NCBI GenBank assembly: GCA_002496565.1 | Contig: DAKJ01000018.1 | Coordinates: forward strand, 517,772-581,771 | Direction of reading: 5' to 3' | Source: Methanosarcina sp. UBA289 | GTDB taxonomy: Archaea; Halobacteriota; Methanosarcinia; Methanosarcinales; Methanosarcinaceae | Length of the DNA stretch: 64,000 bases | Shown here: positions 59,519 through 64,000 of the stretch, in pieces | Layout: every line of letters starts with the position of its first letter | Numbering within the stretch: the stretch's first letter is position 1 | Notes under the pieces: generated by a model | Told to the model about the DNA's origin: nothing | What the model saw: only the letters and a program-made list of their open reading frames with translations | The model's database searches: none | Program-made: the position numbers and the translations under genes

Positions 59519-60018
59519 CAGGGAGTCCTGCGGTTATAGTTCCGCTTTCGATCGGCTCGGGAGGCTTGCTTGTTTTTGCCTGCTCGATGAGAGGAGTGAA
59601 ATCCTTTGTGCCGTCTTCTTTTTCGTAGATATGGGTGAGCCCTTCAAATCCAACGGCCCCTGTAGTATAGATCCGATTTTTATATGATCCTCTTGGAGGA
59701 ATTATGCAGTTTGTAGTCATGAGGATTGGGCCGTTGAACTTCTCGAATTCCTTGTTCTGTTTCCACCAGGCATCCCCGTAATTACCTGCGAAGTTATCAT
59801 ACTTCTTGAAGGCAGGATAGGCATTTGCTGGCAGCATTTCTCCATGCGTATAAATGTCAATTCCTGTGCCCTTTGTCTGCTCAAGAAGTTGTTCCAGATC
59901 CCGAAGGTCGTGTCCGCGGATCAGGATTCCTGGCCTGTTTCTCACACCTATATTAACAACTGTAGCTTAGGGTTTCCATAGGTTTCAGTGTTTGCCTTAT
60001 CGAGAATCGGGCCGAAAA
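59500..60018 (-). pseudogene. Hybrid-cluster protein (hydroxylamine reductase) remnant
   Basis: The minus strand contains DKANTETYG, then NIGVRNRPGILIRGHDLRDLE, ILMTTNCIIPPRGSYKNRI and GFEGLTHIY, all hybrid-cluster protein motifs around the metal-binding cysteine. The first motif is in another frame from the rest (frameshift near 59955-59965). Both ends are missing: about 165 of some 540 residues remain. The gene is truncated and cannot make an active enzyme. It formerly handled hydroxylamine or NO stress. Confidence 0.78.
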
Positions 60019-60518
60019 GTCAAATCCATCTCTTTTTCTCAGTGGTGTAGGTTTTTAATTAGTTTAAATGTGTAATAGACATTATCAGGTAGAGTTGTAC
60101 AAACATAAGTAGTATAAAAATAGAGAGATAAAATAAAAATGTAAATGTATTCCTTTTAGAATAGGAAAAAAGCTTTTTTATTAAATATTGGGAAGCTCGA
60201 CTAGCCTCATTTTTTAGAAAGTGAATGTCATGAATGAGAAGTCAAATATTTACAAAAAAGTTTATAAAGTAAATCTGTATAATGATAGGAAATATTGGGC
60301 CAAAAATTACCGGGAAAAACCCTTGAAATAGAGGTTTACGGGGGAATGCTAACACGACTTATGGAATTATTTCCATTATCTCTTATAGGAAGGAAAGTTT
60401 CAAAAATCTCGCTTTAAGCGGTATATGGGATGAAGAGTTTCAACGCTCGGTTCGGACTGAAATACAATTTTCAGATTTCGTTTTAACCGCCACAACCCGG
60501 TTTAAGGAGTGAAGCAAT
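60019..60518. other. Promoter region of the hydrogenase-4-like operon
   Basis: About 500 bases after the remnant; AT-rich, with an AAGGAGTG ribosome site at the end for the TTG at 60519. No gene is supported. Confidence 0.45.
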
Positions 60519-62453
60519 TTGCTTGAAGCCTTCATTTACGTCTCTTTTATAGCCTTCATTTCCGGAACTGTCCTGCCTCTTCTGTGTCGCAGTAAGAATG
60601 CAAGAAAGGCCTCCTTTGGCCTATCACTTCTTTCTTCAATCTTGCTTCTGGTTTTTGCAGGCACGGTCCTTTATACAGGAAAAGGGCCTACTTTTCCAGT
60701 TTTCAGATTTCTGCCAGGACTGGATTTCACCTTAGTTGCAGACAGACTTTCGGCAGGCTTTATTCTGCTGATTGCAGCCGTTGTGTCAGGTGTTTCGATA
60801 TATTCTATTGAATATGTGGAACACGCTAAAAGTGAAGCCAGAAAAAGTCTTCAGGCATCACTTACAAACCTGTTTATTCTTGCCATGCTCATGGTCGTGC
60901 TTGCAGGAAACATGGTAGGTTTCCTTGTTTTCTGGGAAATAATGTCTCTTTCTTCCTTAATGCTTGTACTCCACGACTATTCCTCGGAAGAGAACAAAAA
61001 AGCAGGGCTCTTCTACTTCATAATGACAAGCCTGAGTACAGCTTTTCTTTTCATGGGCTTTATAAGTCTGTTCAGGCTGACGGACTCTGCCGAATTCGGA
61101 CCGCTGGATTACTCGACAAACGATTTGACTTTGCCTTTCCTCTGCCTTTTTACAGGTTTTGGAATTAAAGCAGGACTTGTTCCATTCCACAAATGGCTGC
61201 CCTATGCTCATCCTGCAGCCCCTTCGAGCATTTCAGCTCTAATGTCAGGCGTCATGCTGAAAGTTGCAATCTACGGTTTCCTGCGATTTTTACTCTCGGT
61301 CTCCGCCCCAGAACTCTGGTGGGGTACCCTAATCCTTATGGTAGGAAGTCTCTCAGCCGTATTAGGGGTAATCTACGCCCTTAAAGAAAGCGATATAAAA
61401 AGGCTGCTTGCTTACAGCAGTATCGAAAATATCGGCATCATATTTACAGGAATTGGCCTGTATTTGATATTTAAACTGGAAGGACTTCAGTACCTTGCCC
61501 TGTTAAGCCTTGCAGGAGCCTGTTTCCATGCATTTAACCACGCTCTTTTCAAAAGTTTGCTTTTCCTTTGCGCAGGTTCAGTGGTCCATGCCACCGGCAC
61601 ACGGAATATCGAGGCCTTAGGAGGCCTTGTAAAAAGTATGCCCCATACTGCCGCTCTTTTTCTGATAGGTTCGGTCTCAATTGTCGGCCTTCCTCCAACA
61701 AGCGGTTTTGTAAGTGAGATGATGCTTTTTCAGGCTTATTTCTACTCTTCAGCAGTTCCGGACCCTCTTCTAAAGGTTCTTCTAATTATTACACTTTCAG
61801 TCTTTGCCCTTACAAGTGCGCTTGCAGCAACTCTTTTTGTAAAGATTTTTGGAATTACCTTCCTTGCCCTTCCGAGGACGAAATGTGCACAGGAAGCCGC
61901 CGAAGTCCCAAAACCCATGTTGTTAGGGGAAGCTGTGCCTGCAGCTTTCTGTATCCTTTCAGGGCTGTTTTCATCCCAAATTCTGAATCTGCTCGGCTTT
62001 GACCTTGGGATCCCGGACATGCTGCCTCTTGGGCTGATTCTTGCAGGCGCCTGCGGGATTGTATGGCTTGTGGTTCGCAATTCCGGCCCTACGAAAGCGA
62101 GGATAAGCAAAGAAACCTGGGGCTGTGGAATCCTGGCCCAGCACCCGACAATGGAGTATAGCTCTGCAGGTTTTTCGGAGCCTCTTGTGGTTATTTTCAA
62201 AAAGATTTACAGGACTGAGATCTCCAGTACGAGAACATATTCAGATACCAGAGAAAGCATTTTTAAAAACGGGACTGCCAGAATGTATTTAATAAAAGTC
62301 TTTGAAAAGCGCCTTTATCTTCCTGTAGCCTCTGCGGTCAGCCATGTCTCTTCCCAGGTTTCCAGAATGCAGAGTGGGAAGCTGGATACCTATGTACTCT
62401 ACGTTTTCATTGCAGTACTAACACTGATGACATTTACGAGGTATTTTGCATGA
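60519..62453 (+). CDS. NuoL/HyfB-like proton-translocating membrane subunit
   Basis: 644 residues, TTG start behind AAGGAGTG with an eight-base spacer. About 14 to 16 membrane helices. The antiporter-like core is seen in FLVFWEIMSLSSLMLVLHDY, KAGLVPFHKWLPYAHPAAPSSISALMSG and SDIKRLLAYSSIENIG, including the proton-path lysines and glutamates. It belongs to the antiporter-like subunits of hydrogenase-4/formate hydrogenlyase type complexes (HyfB, HycC). A cytoplasmic C-terminal helix region with basic residues ends it. It overlaps the next gene by four bases (ATGA). Confidence 0.88.
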   Translation: MLEAFIYVSFIAFISGTVLPLLCRSKNARKASFGLSLLSSILLLVFAGTVLYTGKGPTFPVFRFLPGLDFTLVADRLSAGFILLIAAVVSGVSIYSIEYVEHAKSEARKSLQASLTNLFILAMLMVVLAGNMVGFLVFWEIMSLSSLMLVLHDYSSEENKKAGLFYFIMTSLSTAFLFMGFISLFRLTDSAEFGPLDYSTNDLTLPFLCLFTGFGIKAGLVPFHKWLPYAHPAAPSSISALMSGVMLKVAIYGFLRFLLSVSAPELWWGTLILMVGSLSAVLGVIYALKESDIKRLLAYSSIENIGIIFTGIGLYLIFKLEGLQYLALLSLAGACFHAFNHALFKSLLFLCAGSVVHATGTRNIEALGGLVKSMPHTAALFLIGSVSIVGLPPTSGFVSEMMLFQAYFYSSAVPDPLLKVLLIITLSVFALTSALAATLFVKIFGITFLALPRTKCAQEAAEVPKPMLLGEAVPAAFCILSGLFSSQILNLLGFDLGIPDMLPLGLILAGACGIVWLVVRNSGPTKARISKETWGCGILAQHPTMEYSSAGFSEPLVVIFKKIYRTEISSTRTYSDTRESIFKNGTARMYLIKVFEKRLYLPVASAVSHVSSQVSRMQSGKLDTYVLYVFIAVLTLMTFTRYFA

Positions 62454-63391
62454 ATGCTTCATTCCTCTTATTCGCCCTGTTAAATACGGGCTTTATTTTA
62501 TTGGTCTCACCATTCTTTATGAGCCTGATTAAAAAGGTTAAGGCATCTGCCCAGGGAAGAAAAGGCCCGAGGCTCCTGCAGAGTTATTTCGATTTGCGCA
62601 AGCTTCTGCAAAAAGAGGTTGTGTACTCGCCTAACTCTTCCGGAATTATGAGAATTACTCCTTACCTCAACCTGGCAGTCCTTCTCCTAGCCTCACTCTT
62701 TGTCCCGATTGTCTTTATCCCTGATGCCCCTGCAGGAATCGGAAACATAATAGTTTTCCTTTACCTGCTCGCAATAGAACGCTTTTTTATGGCGCTCTGC
62801 GGGCTTGATGCAGGTAGCACTTTCGGAGGTATGGGCAGTTCCCGCTTAATGAGCCTCTCGGCCGTGATTGAACCTACAATGGTTATAGCTTTTGCTGCGC
62901 TTGCATATGTCTTAAGAACCATGAATTTTCATGAAATGTTTGCAATAACTGCCGGATCCACAATCCCGGAAAGCCCAACCCTGCCTCTTATTTCGATTTC
63001 CCTTTTCATTATTATTATAGTGGAGACCGGAAGGATTCCCGTGGACAACCCGGCAACACATCTTGAACTTACCATGATGAACGAAGCGATGATTCTGGAG
63101 CAATCCGGAAAAAACCTAGCTTTAATAGAGCTTGCCCATGCTGTTAAACAGACAATTTTGATGGCAGTCCTGATAAATATCCTGGCTCCCTGGGGGCTTG
63201 CAACCGAGCTTACTCTCGCAGGCTTTGTGGTCTCATGCCTATATTTCCTTGTAAAAGCCAGCTTGCTTGCAGGAATAATAGGCCTTTTTGAATCTTCCAT
63301 TGCAAAAATGCGGCTTTTCAGGCTACCCAGCTTCTATATGATGGCGTTTTTCTTTTCCGCACTTACCATCCTAATGGAGGTGTTCGCATGA
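62450..63391 (+). CDS. NuoH/HyfC-like membrane subunit
   Basis: 313 residues. About eight membrane helices and the quinone- or ferredoxin-side loop KASAQGRKGPRLLQSYFDLRKLL near 30-55 (HyfC/HycD type), with the conserved GRIPVDNPATHLELTMMNEAM near 187-208 and EVFA end. It anchors the hydrogenase module to the proton-pumping parts. It overlaps HyfB and HyfE genes by four bases each, so it is translationally coupled to both. The cluster lacks Ech-type gene order. Confidence 0.88.
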   Translation: MNASFLLFALLNTGFILLVSPFFMSLIKKVKASAQGRKGPRLLQSYFDLRKLLQKEVVYSPNSSGIMRITPYLNLAVLLLASLFVPIVFIPDAPAGIGNIIVFLYLLAIERFFMALCGLDAGSTFGGMGSSRLMSLSAVIEPTMVIAFAALAYVLRTMNFHEMFAITAGSTIPESPTLPLISISLFIIIIVETGRIPVDNPATHLELTMMNEAMILEQSGKNLALIELAHAVKQTILMAVLINILAPWGLATELTLAGFVVSCLYFLVKASLLAGIIGLFESSIAKMRLFRLPSFYMMAFFFSALTILMEVFA

Positions 63392-64000
63392 TATTTTCCT
63401 TCCTTGCAGATCCGGAATTTCTCGAAGGCATAATTAGAATCCTTTTTGTCTTTGTACTGATCACTGCAGCTTTTACCCTTTCCACAAGGAATATCGCCTC
63501 GTTACTGACCGTATATGCTGTCCAATCCCTGCTACTGGTCCTGATCGCCTCTTTCCTTTACATGATTGAGGGAAACCAAACGCTACTTGCGATTGCAGCC
63601 CTTACGCTTGTGAGCAAGGTGCTACTAATTCCCCTTTTTATAAACCTCATAGGGGAAAAAATCAAAATCAGCCGTGACCTGAAGTTTAATTATCTGGAGC
63701 CGACAGCTTCCCTCCTTGTTAGTATAGGCCTGATCCTGCTTGCCTATGTCTTCCTCTCAGGCTTTTTCAGTGAGTATATCCTAGGGAAGTTGTTTTTCAT
63801 CGGGGCTGTTATAGGCTTATCCCTAACTCTCATGGGTATGCTTGTGATATTCAGCCGGAAAAAGGTGATTACAAAAGTCATAGGATACCTGACAATGGAA
63901 AATGGAGTACTCCTCTTTGGAATCTTTGTTGCGGATCTTCCCTTTATCATAGAAATCCTGATCGTAATAGACCTTATGATTCTCGTATTGTTGACAACTA
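63388..64000 (+). CDS. HyfE-like membrane subunit, cut by window edge
   Basis: At least 204 codons from ATG at 63388, overlapping the previous stop (ATGA), and running off the right edge. It has about seven membrane helices. ILFVFVLITAAFTLSTRN, TLVSKVLLIPLFIN and TKVIGYLTMENGVLLFGIFVAD (residues about 18-190) match hydrogenase-4 component E rather than NuoK alone. Its presence between HyfC and further genes outside the window supports a hyf-like order. The C-terminus is unseen. Confidence 0.85.
   Translation, partial: MIFSFLADPEFLEGIIRILFVFVLITAAFTLSTRNIASLLTVYAVQSLLLVLIASFLYMIEGNQTLLAIAALTLVSKVLLIPLFINLIGEKIKISRDLKFNYLEPTASLLVSIGLILLAYVFLSGFFSEYILGKLFFIGAVIGLSLTLMGMLVIFSRKKVITKVIGYLTMENGVLLFGIFVADLPFIIEILIVIDLMILVLLTT

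Overview
The window is archaeal and fits a Methanosarcina species best. Evidence is the archaeal TATA-binding protein, an AglJ-type N-glycosylation glycosyltransferase, ThiC, a DUF2111/PAS/GAF sensor protein, TrmB and DtxR regulators, Met-, GTG- and TTG-started genes behind GGAG/GAGGT ribosome sites, AT-rich spacers with TATA boxes, and three tRNA genes without an encoded CCA end. Exact species cannot be fixed from the sequence alone.

Layout. 1-4.3 kb: a cut-off SAM hydroxide adenosyltransferase, a DUF1616-like lipoprotein, O6-alkylguanine repair (ogt), a remnant of an M3 peptidase and thiC. 4.9-6.7 kb: a small exported-protein operon headed by a broken GntR-type regulator, plus a truncated secreted protein. 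7.2-15.8 kb: aglJ, tbp, then a chromosome-condensation operon (repeat protein, smc, scpA, and a scpB with an extra domain). 16.4-20.3 kb: feoB with its DtxR-FeoA regulator and operator, and an acetyltransferase. 20.5-24.8 kb: tRNA-Arg and a biotin operon (BirA-type operator, bioB, bioY, two ECF ATPases, ecfT). 25-37.5 kb: PspC protein, a membrane ferredoxin/thiol-redox cassette, tRNA-Arg, ilvE, a moeA-type fusion, a DRG GTPase, a methyltransferase/ATP-grasp fusion, an anion transporter and a solitary HicB.

37.7-44.4 kb is the most unusual part. Three tandem, structurally matching non-coding RNA units share an identical 20-bp promoter box. They are followed by tRNA-Gln. The 3' end of that tRNA, with its downstream flank, is repeated about 5.2 kb away. 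Between the two copies sits a nitrogenase-like operon (NifD-like, NifK-like, NifH-like, SAM methyltransferase) and an array of tiny repeated reading frames, related to a second copy at 48.2 kb.

45-60 kb: a secreted Gly/Asp/His protein, a PAS/GAF sensor, an ABC-2 export pair, a RibD-like reductase, two DUF6448 paralogues, a TrmB regulator, a hemerythrin remnant, a cupin, a SnoaL-like protein, an S-layer-like protein with its FtsX-type permease and ATPase, and a broken hybrid-cluster protein gene. 60.5 kb to the right edge: the start of a hydrogenase-4-like (HyfB-HyfC-HyfE) membrane complex.

Working groups visible from spacing and overlaps are smc/scpA/scpB, dtxR/feoB, bioB/bioY/ecf, the nitrogenase-like operon, the natA/natB-like pair, and the hyf-like operon. 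Several decayed genes (M3 peptidase, GntR, hemerythrin, hybrid-cluster protein) show that this stretch has lost genes recently.
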